From Bacillota bacterium (GTDB lineage Bacteria > Bacillota > Clostridia > Lachnospirales > Lachnospiraceae), in NCBI GenBank assembly GCA_023391695.1, contig JAEWAK010000057.1:1-64000 (forward strand): DNA of 64,000 nt. Reading direction: 5' to 3'. The position numbers and the translations under genes were made by a program. Position 1 is the stretch's first letter. Each line of letters begins with the position of its first letter. Of the stretch, positions 1 to 8,827 are shown piece after piece. A model generated the notes under the pieces. That model made no database searches, was not told the DNA's origin, and was given only the letters and a program-made list of their open reading frames with translations.

Positions 1-5
1 GTCGC

Positions 6-45
6 GCGAATAAACGGCTCCATTCTCTATCTTGGAGCCATTCGC
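6..45. terminator. Strong hairpin at the left edge
   Basis: Nested inverted repeat: outer arms GCGAAT/ATTCGC and inner arms GGCTCCA/TGGAGCC around a 10-base loop. No clear T-run follows, so it may be a terminator or 3'-end hairpin of a gene to the left of the window, or a repeat. Only the pairing is directly seen. Confidence 0.45.
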
Positions 46-177
46 ACATACATTTCACAAAATATCAGCGAAATATAAATCATATTCTCCCACAAGTTTG
101 TTATATTCTGAATTTTGCAACAGCCCCTTTTTGTACTAAAATGGTAATGAAAAATTTCTTATTTTAATGTATAATAA

Positions 178-396
178 TGTAGTGAATTCAAAGTTTGCAG
201 TTGCACTGTTCCTAAGGTCAACCGGATAGGGGAAGCGGGAGCAGCTGGAACAGCAGTACCATATCATAAGGCAGCAGTAATTTTAAATGGCAGGCAGAAA
301 TTAAAGCAGCTAGGAGCACAGGAACCTATAAAATATATGGAAAGTGTGCGGGAAGCATTGATATGGACAGAGCGTGACAGGAAGGAACCGATATGA
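178..396 (+). pseudogene. Open frame without a proper start, possible C-terminal gene remnant
   Basis: A 72-codon open frame follows two in-frame stops (TAA TAA) and ends in a TGA that overlaps the ATG of the LysR gene (ATGA). Its composition looks protein-like, with a Gly/Ala-rich stretch (IGEAGAAGTAV) and a charged helix at the end. There is no usable start codon near the beginning; the only internal ATG is late. The Gly/Ala stretch faintly recalls the C-terminus of FGGY carbohydrate kinases, but that is a weak impression and no function is assigned. It may be the tail of a gene deleted upstream, or chance. Confidence 0.25.
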
Positions 397-1298
397 ATAT
401 AACAACTTTACAGTATTTTGTATCAGCTGCTGAGTTATCAAGTTTTACAAAAGCGGCCAAGAGGCATTTTATTGCTCAAACAGCAATAAGCCAGCAAATT
501 GCAAAACTGGAGAATTATTTGGGGGCGGAACTGTTTACCAGAGAAAAAAACCGGGTGCTGCTAACGGATGTAGGGCATGTATTTTATGAGGATATAAAAA
601 ACATACTTCGTGAGTATGAGTATGCGGTAAACAAAGCAGGTAAATATCATCTGGAAGCGAAAAAGGTAATTACCATTGGCTATAAGGAACGTGCAGAACT
701 GCAGCTGTTAACAGAAGTGATACGTGAATTTCAAAAGCAGTTTCCTTATGTCGAATTTGTTATTAAGGAGAGTATAATTTACCAGGTACTTGATGAAATC
801 AAACATGAACTTTGTGATTTGTTTATCAACATAAGCTGTACATTAACCGAGAATGATATGATCTTTCTCGACCATTATACAGTTTATAACGGCAGTATGG
901 TTTTAGGCGTGTCTATGGAACATCCGAAGGCAGAAAGGGAATTTGTAGAGGCAAAGGAACTGGCAGAAGAGAAATTTATAGTACTTAATACAGATAATGA
1001 CTATCGGGGCGTTCAGGAAATGCATAATCATTGCAGGGAGGATGGTTACGAACTGCAAATCTGCGAATATGCACCGAATATAGGATCTCAGCTGATGATG
1101 GTGGAATTAAACAGAGGCGTCGCATTTATACAGGATTTAATGATAAACTCAACTGCCGGCCGAATAAAATACATACCCATCTTAAATTCGGCCCATAAAT
1201 ATAATGTTGATATTATATGGAATAAAAACAGTACTAATGGGATACTTCTTAAATTTATCGGTTTTATCAAAAAATCATTCCACGGAGATAAGGCATAA
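393..1298 (+). CDS. LysR family transcriptional regulator
   Basis: A 301-residue protein of normal LysR length. Residues 1-60 form the winged helix-turn-helix, with the family pattern SSFTKAAKRHFIAQTAISQQI followed by LENYLGAELFTREKNRVLLTD. The remainder is the type-2 periplasmic-binding-protein-like effector domain. The start is supported by an AGGAAGGA ribosome site about 6 bases upstream. The next gene on the same strand, 225 bases downstream, is a secreted flavin reductase. LysR genes beside such reductases in Clostridia usually control them in response to the electron acceptor, so this is the likely target; that is inference from context. The effector is unknown. Confidence 0.9.
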   Translation: MNITTLQYFVSAAELSSFTKAAKRHFIAQTAISQQIAKLENYLGAELFTREKNRVLLTDVGHVFYEDIKNILREYEYAVNKAGKYHLEAKKVITIGYKERAELQLLTEVIREFQKQFPYVEFVIKESIIYQVLDEIKHELCDLFINISCTLTENDMIFLDHYTVYNGSMVLGVSMEHPKAEREFVEAKELAEEKFIVLNTDNDYRGVQEMHNHCREDGYELQICEYAPNIGSQLMMVELNRGVAFIQDLMINSTAGRIKYIPILNSAHKYNVDIIWNKNSTNGILLKFIGFIKKSFHGDKA

Positions 1299-1522
1299 GA
1301 ATTTCTTTGGGTGCATCATAAATTAATATTGTTAAAAAATAAACATATTTGATAAAATATTGTCAATCTGTTCTATATTTTGAACCGGGTTTTAATGGCT
1401 GATATCCATAAAAACGCTAACATAGCTGTATTTTTTATGTATTATTCAGGCGAAAACTTAAGCAGGCGAAAACGGAGGTTCAAATTATACAGGTATAGAA
1501 AGTTTATATCAGGAGGAGAATA

Positions 1523-3757
1523 ATGTTTAAAAAACAAATTTTTGTCGGCATATGTGCCATAGCTGTTTTGGCATCGATTACCGGTTGTTCTGAAAAGAAC
1601 GGTGAGATATTAACGGAAGCAACTAAGGAGGACAGCAGCAGTACTTCAGAAAACGTTTATACCGGCAGTGCAAACGGTTTTGGCGGAGCGGTTGAGGTTA
1701 CTGTAACTGTGAACGGGGAACAAATACATTCCGTGATTGCAAAAGGCGATTCCGAAACACCGGAAGTAGGAGGGAAAGCCATTGAGACTTTAAATGCGGG
1801 TGCATTAAAGGAACTGGAAGGTATGACAGTAAGCGATGTCAATGTAGATGAAATTGACGGTGTATCAGGTGCAACATATAGCTCCGGTGCTGTTAAAAAT
1901 GCTTTAAAAACAGCTCTTAATGAGGCATTGGGCATTGCCGTAAGTGAAAAGACACCTGTTTCGAATGGTGTACAGGAAATCACGGTAACCGGACATAGCA
2001 TTACGGCGCCGATGAAAGTGGCCGTAACTTTTAATGATAATGCCATATCGGAAATCAAGGTTATAGAAAACTATGAGACTCCCCAAATCTTTGCAACAGT
2101 GGAAGAAAGGTTGATACCTCGTTTAATTGAAAGCCAGTCTCTTAATGTGGATGCGATCAGCGGAGCCACCGTATCCAGCAATGCAGTTAAGACCGCAGTC
2201 GAGGAAGCTATCAACGCAGCGGGCGGAGACAGTTCGCAGTGGTTCACCGCCATAGAAAAATCCGACGAAACGGTGAAGGTGGAAGGCTATGATGTAATCG
2301 TTGTTGGGCTTGGCGGAGCGGGTATGGCGGCTTATACAAGTGCCGCACAAAGCGGAACAACGGTTTTCGGTTTTGATACGGCCGGTAAAGTAGGCGGCAC
2401 TTCTACAACTACCAGCGGACCAATGGCAATAAATCCTGAAACCAAGATGGAGGCACAAAATAACAGAGAAGTTTTTGTGAATGAAGAGGAATTAATAAAA
2501 GACTGGCTGGAATACTGTGAAGGTGATGCGAAGGAAGAGCTGGTACGTCTTATGGTTGGCAAATCAGGGGATGCTTTTGACTGGTTGATCAATAGCAATG
2601 GATTTGAGTTTGGTGATATTAAGGCATTTTTCCATCCTAAAATGTGGAAAGTGTGGGCGGCTTATGAAGGCGATGTAAATGCACAGTATGTCAGTACAAT
2701 GGAAGCAGCTAAGGCATTAAATGAAAAAAATGACTACATGCTTGAATTAACTGCCGCAAAGCTGTTAAAAGATGAAAACGGAAAAGTAAATGGTGTTTTG
2801 GCGACGTATTATGACGGTACCACCTATGAAATATATGGAAAGTCCGTAATCCTTGCAACAGGCGGTTTTGCAGGAAACAGTAAAATGATGGAACAATATT
2901 TCGGGGAGAACTGGAATACGAAAGCAATGACGCAGAACAAAGGAGCAGGTATCCTGATGGCTGAAGAAGTCGGGGCGGCCTTATATAACATTGATGTGGC
3001 TCCGATGCAGCATAATGCCCAAACGGTTAAAATTATCCGGGATGATTCTTTAACGGCCGATGAAAAGGCAGTATTGGCATCCTTAGTCCTGGGTAAGGAT
3101 TCAATGCTTGTAAACCAGGAAGGTACACGTTTTATGAGTGAAGCAGGAAATATTGAATTTGATTCCTGGCAAGGTGGTGCTTACTTTTATTCTTTATATA
3201 CTGAAGAACAAATCAGGGAATTTGAGGAAAAGGGGCTTTCCCAGGTTTCAACGCCTTTCTTCTTAGGCCAGGGCGGAACGGCAGAAGCGGGAAAACCGGT
3301 TGATACAATGGATAAGATCCTATCAGTCGGGGAAGAGAACGGTATCATATACAAGGCGGATACGGTGGAGGAATTAGCTGTGTTGATCAAAGCGGATAAT
3401 TTAGTATCCGAAGTAGAAAAATATAACGGCTATGCAGCAGGCAAAGTGGATCCCTTTGGAAAAGATACCTCCCTAATTCATGAAATCAAGCTTGACGGCC
3501 CGGTTTATGCGATAAAAGGCGCTGCTTATATTTATGGCACCTGCGGTGGATTAGATGTAGATGAAGATCTTATGGTATTGGATACCAACGGTAATAAGAT
3601 AGATGGTCTTTATGCCACGGGACTTGACTCGATGGGAACTATCTTAACGAATAAAAAAGCTTATGTAACTTATGGCGGAGCAGCACAAGGCTGGGCTCTT
3701 ACCTCCGGAATGGTAGCAGGAGAGAATGCGGCAAAGGCTGCTTTAGGCAATAAATAA
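1523..3757 (+). CDS. Secreted lipoprotein FMN/FAD reductase (flavocytochrome c / urocanate reductase-like)
   Basis: 744 residues. An N-terminal signal ends in the lipobox SITGC (Cys22), so the protein should be anchored outside the membrane. Two FMN_bind domains follow (about residues 45-135 and 155-235), each with the covalent flavinylation signature: DGVSGATYSS and DAISGATVSS. The rest (about 255-744) is an FAD-dependent reductase of the fumarate/urocanate reductase family, with a dinucleotide fold VIVVGLGGAGMAA, the GTRFMSE segment that carries the proton-donor Arg in this family, and a C-terminal GLYATG...GG signature. No heme motifs (CXXCH) are seen, so electrons would come through the FMN domains, probably loaded by an ApbE flavin transferase encoded elsewhere. 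Known relatives reduce fumarate, urocanate, acrylate-type or other enoate acceptors; the substrate here is not readable. The start has a strong AGGAGGAG site. Confidence 0.9.
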   Translation: MFKKQIFVGICAIAVLASITGCSEKNGEILTEATKEDSSSTSENVYTGSANGFGGAVEVTVTVNGEQIHSVIAKGDSETPEVGGKAIETLNAGALKELEGMTVSDVNVDEIDGVSGATYSSGAVKNALKTALNEALGIAVSEKTPVSNGVQEITVTGHSITAPMKVAVTFNDNAISEIKVIENYETPQIFATVEERLIPRLIESQSLNVDAISGATVSSNAVKTAVEEAINAAGGDSSQWFTAIEKSDETVKVEGYDVIVVGLGGAGMAAYTSAAQSGTTVFGFDTAGKVGGTSTTTSGPMAINPETKMEAQNNREVFVNEEELIKDWLEYCEGDAKEELVRLMVGKSGDAFDWLINSNGFEFGDIKAFFHPKMWKVWAAYEGDVNAQYVSTMEAAKALNEKNDYMLELTAAKLLKDENGKVNGVLATYYDGTTYEIYGKSVILATGGFAGNSKMMEQYFGENWNTKAMTQNKGAGILMAEEVGAALYNIDVAPMQHNAQTVKIIRDDSLTADEKAVLASLVLGKDSMLVNQEGTRFMSEAGNIEFDSWQGGAYFYSLYTEEQIREFEEKGLSQVSTPFFLGQGGTAEAGKPVDTMDKILSVGEENGIIYKADTVEELAVLIKADNLVSEVEKYNGYAAGKVDPFGKDTSLIHEIKLDGPVYAIKGAAYIYGTCGGLDVDEDLMVLDTNGNKIDGLYATGLDSMGTILTNKKAYVTYGGAAQGWALTSGMVAGENAAKAALGNK

Positions 3758-3788
3758 ACCTGGCATATCAGAGAATATAAAATCATTG

Positions 3789-3819
3789 CCCATGGAAAGG
3801 AAATATATCTTTCCATGGG
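3789..3819 (+). terminator. Hairpin after the flavin reductase gene
   Basis: Perfect 11-bp arms CCCATGGAAAG / CTTTCCATGGG around a 9-base loop, 31 bases after the reductase stop codon. The following bases are only moderately T-rich, so this is a probable terminator or 3'-stabilising hairpin. Confidence 0.6.
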
Positions 3820-3891
3820 TATTTATCGTGTTCGCGGCCTGGATAAGGTCTTATGTGCTATGAAAGGTTACATATAAAATAATGAATAAGT

Positions 3892-3938
3892 AAAAAAGTG
3901 CAATCAATTGATTAAACAATATTGATTGCACTTTTTTT
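3892..3938. terminator. Bidirectional rho-independent terminator
   Basis: Arms AAAAAAGTGCAATCAAT and ATTGATTGCACTTTTTTT form a perfect 17-bp stem with a 12-base loop. A-run and T-run on both sides make it functional in either direction. It separates the reductase from the recombinase segment. Confidence 0.85.
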
Positions 3939-4015
3939 ATTTTTGAATAGGACAAACACTTTCATAAATATATTACTATTAATAAAACCCGACAAACAAG
4001 GCACGGAGGTGAACC

Positions 4016-4126
4016 ATGATAATTGTTAAAGAAGTATACAGAGAATCTTCCATAGAAAAAAGACGAAAGATCCTTACACAGATAATTGTCAGGATGATTA
4101 AAAATAAACAGAAAGGATTGATTTGA
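4016..4126 (+). CDS. Small basic protein preceding a serine recombinase
   Basis: 36 residues, starting MIIVKEVYRESS, rich in Lys/Arg/Ile. It has a textbook ribosome site (CGGAGGTG, 5-6 bases before the ATG). Small basic proteins of this type often sit just upstream of large serine recombinases in mobile segments of Lachnospiraceae, which supports its being real; that association is from general knowledge and not proven here. The high basic content would suit a DNA-binding or recombination-accessory role, but no domain is recognised. The recombinase gene begins about 100 bases downstream. Confidence 0.55.
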   Translation: MIIVKEVYRESSIEKRRKILTQIIVRMIKNKQKGLI

Positions 4127-4132
4127 AAATTT

Positions 4133-4179
4133 ATTGGTATTATTGTTATCCCAAGTGTATATTTTCAGCTTATACCAAT
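4133..4179. repeat. Inverted repeat between small protein and recombinase
   Basis: Arms ATTGGTAT and ATACCAAT are separated by 31 AT-rich bases, immediately upstream of the recombinase. This could be a recombinase binding or autoregulatory site, or an RNA hairpin. No further function can be read. Confidence 0.35.
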
Positions 4180-4229
4180 CTGTCTGATAAGTAATAAAAT
4201 TGCTTGATAGGAGCAGCGGAGGTGGTAAG

Positions 4230-5882
4230 GTGAAAGAGACAGACATACAGTTTAAAGATTTTCCCGCGAAAGAAATTGAAAAGAACAAAACAGATATGGA
4301 AAAAGCAGCTCTGTATTGCAGATTATCAAAGGAAGATCAGGATAAGATAAACCAGGGGGATGTAAGCGCAAGTATCCAGAACCAGAAACTGCTTTTGTTG
4401 GATTATGCCTTAGATCATAAATTTGATGTTTATGATATCTATTTTGACGATGATTATTCCGGACTTGACAGCGAGCGGCCGGCATTTAAAAGGCTGGTCC
4501 GTGATGCAAAGAACGGCTGCTTTCATACGATTATCTGCAAGACCCAGTCAAGGTTTACCAGGGATATGGAACTGGTGGAAAAATACATACACGGTTTATT
4601 TCCCTTAATTGGAATCCGGTTTATCGGTGTAGTCGATAATGTGGATACCGACGTAAAAGGAAATAAAAAAGCCAGGCAGATAAACGGATTGATTAATGAA
4701 TGGTATTGCGAAGATCTGTCGGAAAACATCCGGAGCGTATACCGTTCCAAGATGGAAAAAGGGCAGTTTCTTGGGGCCTATGCTTTATATGGTTATAAAA
4801 AAGATCCAGAGGATAACCACAAATTAATTATTGATGAAGAAGCCGCCGAAGTAGTCAGGAAAATTTTTTCCTATGCGGCGCAGGGTCTGGGAAACAGGCA
4901 GATATGTGATAAACTGTATGAAGAAAAAATACCGACTCCCTGTGTTTATAAGAAATTGCAAGGACTGAATTACCAACATTCCTTAAAAGATAAAACCTAT
5001 GGCAAGTCCGGTATCTGGGGAGTGACAACGATACGTAAGATGCTGAGTAACCGCATGTATCTGGGAGATATGGTCCAGGGCAGGGAACGAAAAGTAAGCT
5101 ATAAAAGCAAGAAAGTAGTGGAAGTTCCGGAATCCGAATGGATTATTGTTCCTGGCTGCCATGAGCCGATTATCGAGAAAGAAGTTTTCGACCTGGTACA
5201 GGAGCTGCGTAGTTCCAGAAGATATGCCCGTACTATGGACAGTGGCGGAAAGAAACGGATTAATTTGCTTGCAGGTAAGGTGAAATGTAAAAACTGCGGC
5301 AGTACCTTAACAAGGATTAACGGAAATACTTCAAAGATCTATCTGTATTGCCAGCTATATTTAAGATCCAAAAAGAAACAGTGCAGTGCTCATTCCATCC
5401 GGTATTCCAGATTAATTGAAATATTGGAAGAAAGGATTCACTTTATCATTGATGCCCACCTGAGAGAAAATCAGATAGAAGACTATCTAAGCCTGCAAAG
5501 TGAAGATAAAAAATTAATATCTGTGAAGCAGTCGGAGCTGTCAAAATGTGAAGAAAAAAAAGCAAAAACAAAAAAAGCTTTAACCTGTTTATATGTAGAT
5601 AAGGCAAATGGAATCCTATCGGATGAGGAATACATAGAATTTAAAGATTCATTAAACCGGGAAGCTGAAAATTTATCGGTAACCTGTGAAAATCTGAGGG
5701 CTGAGCTAGAGGAGTTAATGAATAAAAATAATAACCCGGATAAAAAAGGTGATCTGGTCCGTAAGTATGCGTATTTTACTGCTTTGGATCACGGGATCAT
5801 TAATGAATTTGTGGATTATATCGAAGTGGATGAAAAGGATAAAGAGAATAATCAGGAAATTATTATTCATTGGCGGTTCTGA
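4230..5882 (+). CDS. Large serine recombinase (TndX/CcrB-like)
   Basis: 550 residues from the GTG start, chosen because GGAGGT lies 6 bases upstream; an in-frame TTG at 4200 lacks such a site. Order of domains: resolvase/invertase catalytic domain (about 24-180) with the catalytic Ser33 in ALYCRLSKED and the expected downstream Arg in SRFTRDM; recombinase domain (about 190-310, YGYKKDPEDN...GLGNRQICDKL); zinc ribbon with CKNCG (Cys353/Cys356) and later Cys residues; then a charged coiled coil and C-terminal region. The length is typical of integrases that move phages, Tn4451-type transposons or skin-like elements. No transposon cargo is present. The stop codon lies only about 30 bases before the recognisable part of a 5'-truncated subtilase, so it probably sits at an insertion or deletion junction. 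Confidence 0.93.
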   Translation: MKETDIQFKDFPAKEIEKNKTDMEKAALYCRLSKEDQDKINQGDVSASIQNQKLLLLDYALDHKFDVYDIYFDDDYSGLDSERPAFKRLVRDAKNGCFHTIICKTQSRFTRDMELVEKYIHGLFPLIGIRFIGVVDNVDTDVKGNKKARQINGLINEWYCEDLSENIRSVYRSKMEKGQFLGAYALYGYKKDPEDNHKLIIDEEAAEVVRKIFSYAAQGLGNRQICDKLYEEKIPTPCVYKKLQGLNYQHSLKDKTYGKSGIWGVTTIRKMLSNRMYLGDMVQGRERKVSYKSKKVVEVPESEWIIVPGCHEPIIEKEVFDLVQELRSSRRYARTMDSGGKKRINLLAGKVKCKNCGSTLTRINGNTSKIYLYCQLYLRSKKKQCSAHSIRYSRLIEILEERIHFIIDAHLRENQIEDYLSLQSEDKKLISVKQSELSKCEEKKAKTKKALTCLYVDKANGILSDEEYIEFKDSLNREAENLSVTCENLRAELEELMNKNNNPDKKGDLVRKYAYFTALDHGIINEFVDYIEVDEKDKENNQEIIIHWRF

Positions 5883-5910
5883 CAGATAGCAGATAGTTTT
5901 TGTATTCAAA

Positions 5911-7071
5911 CACTTCACCCATGTTGCCAGCATAGCAGCCGGTAACGGCCGGGCCAGCAATGGAAGGAACCGTGGTGTGGCTTCCCAGAGTGAGCTGCTT
6001 ATTGTAAAATTAGGGGCTTCCATAGGAGACTCCTTTCCAAGGACGACCCAGTTAATGCAGGGGATTGATTATTGTGTTAAAAGGGCAATCGAACTGAATA
6101 TGCCTATGGCAATTAATATCAGCTTCGGGAATAGCTATGGGTCACACACCGGTAACTCTCTGTTGGAAAACTATATCAATGAAATTGCAAACCGCTGGAA
6201 AACCAACATCGCAATCGGTACCGGCAATGAAGGTGCAGCGGGAAGACATACAAGCGGTGTCTTAAGCGGAGCCCCGGGGGCACCGAGGGAAATCATTGAG
6301 TTAGCTGTAGGACAATATGAATTTACATTTAATCTGCAGATTTGGAAAAATTTCTTTGACCGTTTTGAGATAGTAATCATCTCTCCGGGAGGAATCCGGG
6401 TAGGACCTATTCCGGAACGGCTGGGGACACAGCAATTCCGGATAGGCCAGACCGAAATCTTCCTGTATTATGGGGAGCCCCTTCCTTATAATGTCCAGCA
6501 GGAAATTTATCTGGAATTTATTCCGGTTACGGATTATGTGGAATCGGGGATCTGGAATATAGAGTTAGTGCCTATTGATATTGTTGTAGGTAATTACGAT
6601 ATGTGGCTGCCCTCCGGGGGTGTATTAAACCCGGAAACCGAATTTTTAAGGCCGACGGAGCAGACCACCCTTACCATACCGTCAACGGCAGATCGGGCAA
6701 TTACGGTGGGGGCTTATGATGCTTATAATGACAGTCTTGCATTTTTCTCCGGAAGAGGATTTCCAAGGGGAGGTACCTCTGTTAAACCGGATCTGGTAGC
6801 ACCAGGGGTCGATATTACGGCCGCAGCGCCCGGCGGAGGATATTCAACCCGTTCCGGAACTTCCATGGCCACCCCTTTTGTAACCGGCAGCATTGCACTT
6901 ATGATGGAATGGGGAATTGTTAACAACAATGACCCGTACATGTACGGGGAGAAAATGAAAGCTTACCTGATTGCCGGTGCAAGGCATCTGAGCTTTGAGC
7001 CGGTCTATCCAAATCCGACCTTTGGCTTCGGAGCACTGTGCTTAAGAAATACGATGGCTTTAACCCAGTAA
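5911..7071 (+). pseudogene. 5'-truncated subtilisin-family (S8, Csp-like) protease
   Basis: The recognisable frame starts at the catalytic His region: HFTHVASIAAGNGRASNG, a degraded form of the family HGTHVAGIAAGNG. It continues unbroken for 386 codons through VVKLG-like strand (here IVKLG), the oxyanion Asn in GTGNEGA, and the catalytic Ser in SGTSMATPF. The N-terminal part with the catalytic Asp (about 100 residues) is missing; an in-frame TAG sits at 5887-5889, next to the recombinase stop. Translation could start at GTG 5977, but that product would lack both Asp and His and should be inactive. The family is the cytosolic/spore Csp-type subtilase common in Lachnospiraceae. The truncation adjoining a serine recombinase suggests the gene was split by an insertion and that the other half was lost or lies elsewhere. 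Confidence 0.8.
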
Positions 7072-7094
7072 ACCAGGAAGATAATTTTTAACTT

Positions 7095-7120
7095 TTCAGT
7101 GGAGGCCTGCCTCCACTGAA
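7095..7120. terminator. Perfect hairpin after the subtilase remnant
   Basis: Arms TTCAGTGGAGG and CCTCCACTGAA form an 11-bp stem with a 4-base loop, 24 bases after the stop codon. There is no T-run, so it is terminator-like but may be a 3' stabilising hairpin. Confidence 0.5.
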
Positions 7121-7140
7121 ACAGCAGAATGGCTGCAACA

Positions 7141-7190
7141 GGTTATAAGCATGCAGTAAAGCGGAATGCGAATATCCGCTTTATTTACTG
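7141..7190 (+). repeat. Dispersed intergenic repeat, copy 1
   Basis: The segment GGTTATAAGC...AAAGCGGAATGCGAATAT shares most of its length with 53586-53628. In this copy the 3' part makes a stem (CAGTAAAGCGGA pairing with TCCGCTTTATTTACTG) followed by a short T-rich stretch, so it could also end transcription. Nothing else is seen in 7191-7410 apart from AT-rich promoter-like sequence. Confidence 0.45.
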
Positions 7191-7410
7191 ACAGGCTTTT
7201 TAAAATTAATTCTGAATTAAATCATGAAATTAGTACATGCTGTCATATCTATATAGAGTGAATATAAAACAGGCTGCTAATAAGGTATGAAATTAACAGC
7301 TACTTGACGGAATATTTTATACATTTTAGAAAACCGTAATTGTCTGTTTTACGGAATCAATGAAATCGTTGGTTCGGGCAGAACAAAAATATTTTATTGG
7401 AGGTAAAGAA

Positions 7411-8742
7411 ATGAAAAAGGTATTTTTAATCAGTTTAGTAATTATTTTTAGCATGCTTATGATCCATGGAGCAAGTGCATCTGATACGGCTGTATCTGCG
7501 ATATACAGCGGCGGGCCTTCCTATCTTGTGAGCAGTTCCCTGAATGATTTGAAAGCGTCGGGTTTTAATACCCTCATCCAGTGGTCTCTGCACATTGATA
7601 CAAACGGTAATCTGAATATGAATGATGAGACGGTTTGTACGAATGGGGTATATACAGGGCAATCCGCCTGGTCTTCCCAGTGGAAGTCCTATAAGAGCGG
7701 CACTACCTCCATCAACCGGCTGGAAATCAGTGTGGGCGCAGGCGGAACAAGTGACTTTGCCAGTATTAAAGCTTTATGTTCAGCCGGTGTACCCGATTCC
7801 TCCAGCAACCTGTATAAAAATATGCTGGCAATAAAGAATGCCACCGGTGCGGATGCCATAAATCTTGATACGGAGGACACTTATGACGTCGCTTCTACCA
7901 TAAATTTCTGTAAAATGTGTATCAATATGGGATATTCCAATATTACATTATGCCCCTATACGAACACGTCCTACTGGAAAGCGGTGAAAGACGGTCTTGA
8001 AGCCTGGAAGCCCGGTGTGGTTGACCGAATCTATCTCCAGTGTTATGACGGAGGAGCCGGTAATAATCCGGGGACCTGGGAAACGAATTTGGGAATGCCG
8101 GTGATACCGGGGCTGTGGTGTACCAATACGGGGAAACCTTATTATGGAAAAACCCCGGCACAGGTACAGACCCAGCTTACCGGCTGGAATTCTTCTTATG
8201 GCATAGCAGGCGGATTTATCTGGCTGTATGACGACATCAGGAATAACGGGTTAAGCACGGCGGAATATGCGGCGGCAATTAATGATTCCTTTGGTCCTGT
8301 AACACCAGCGCCAACCCCCATTCCGGGTAATCTGGCTATCAATAAAACAGCGACGGCAAATCAATACGTGACCGGGGAGACCCCTGCAATGGCGGTAGAC
8401 GGAACGGTTACGGGAAATTCAAAATGGTGTTCCACTGCGGATATCGGGGCCCAATGGTTGAAGGTGGATCTGGGTTCAACTTACAATATTACCCGCTGGA
8501 TCGTGAAACATGCAGGTACCGGCGGAGAATCAACCGGTTATAACACGAGAGATTTTAAGCTGCAAAAAAGCTCCGACGGAAACAGCTGGACCGATGTGGA
8601 TTCGGTTACCGGCAATATGGCTGATATTACCGACCGTACAGTCACTTCTTTCAGTGCAAGATATGTAAGACTTTACATCACAAATCCTCAGACCTCGGCT
8701 GTTAATAAAGCGGCAAGGATTTATGAGTTGGAATTATATTAG
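7411..8742 (+). CDS. Secreted GH18-like protein with C-terminal F5/8-type (CBM32-like) module
   Basis: 443 residues from ATG 7411, which has a TTGGAGG site 7-8 bases upstream and begins a clear signal peptide (MKKVFLISLVIIFSMLMIHG, cleavage near ASA). The middle domain (about 25-300) resembles GH18 TIM barrels. The segment ADAINLDTEDTYD sits where GH18 enzymes have DxxDxDxE: the final Glu and one Asp are kept, the middle Asp is Asn. A Pro/Thr linker (TPAPTPIPG, about 310) leads to a discoidin / coagulation factor 5/8 C domain (about 318-443; starts NLAINKTATANQ, ends YELELY), usually a carbohydrate-binding CBM32. It probably binds or cleaves N-acetylglucosamine-containing glycans outside the cell; activity is uncertain because of the altered motif. 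It is monocistronic. Confidence 0.75.
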   Translation: MKKVFLISLVIIFSMLMIHGASASDTAVSAIYSGGPSYLVSSSLNDLKASGFNTLIQWSLHIDTNGNLNMNDETVCTNGVYTGQSAWSSQWKSYKSGTTSINRLEISVGAGGTSDFASIKALCSAGVPDSSSNLYKNMLAIKNATGADAINLDTEDTYDVASTINFCKMCINMGYSNITLCPYTNTSYWKAVKDGLEAWKPGVVDRIYLQCYDGGAGNNPGTWETNLGMPVIPGLWCTNTGKPYYGKTPAQVQTQLTGWNSSYGIAGGFIWLYDDIRNNGLSTAEYAAAINDSFGPVTPAPTPIPGNLAINKTATANQYVTGETPAMAVDGTVTGNSKWCSTADIGAQWLKVDLGSTYNITRWIVKHAGTGGESTGYNTRDFKLQKSSDGNSWTDVDSVTGNMADITDRTVTSFSARYVRLYITNPQTSAVNKAARIYELELY

Positions 8743-8827
8743 GAACCGTGTGCCGGCAAGCTGGTTTTTGCAGAGATAATCGGAGCAGGATGGAATAACA
8801 AAAAGCAAACTATATTTAAACACGAAT

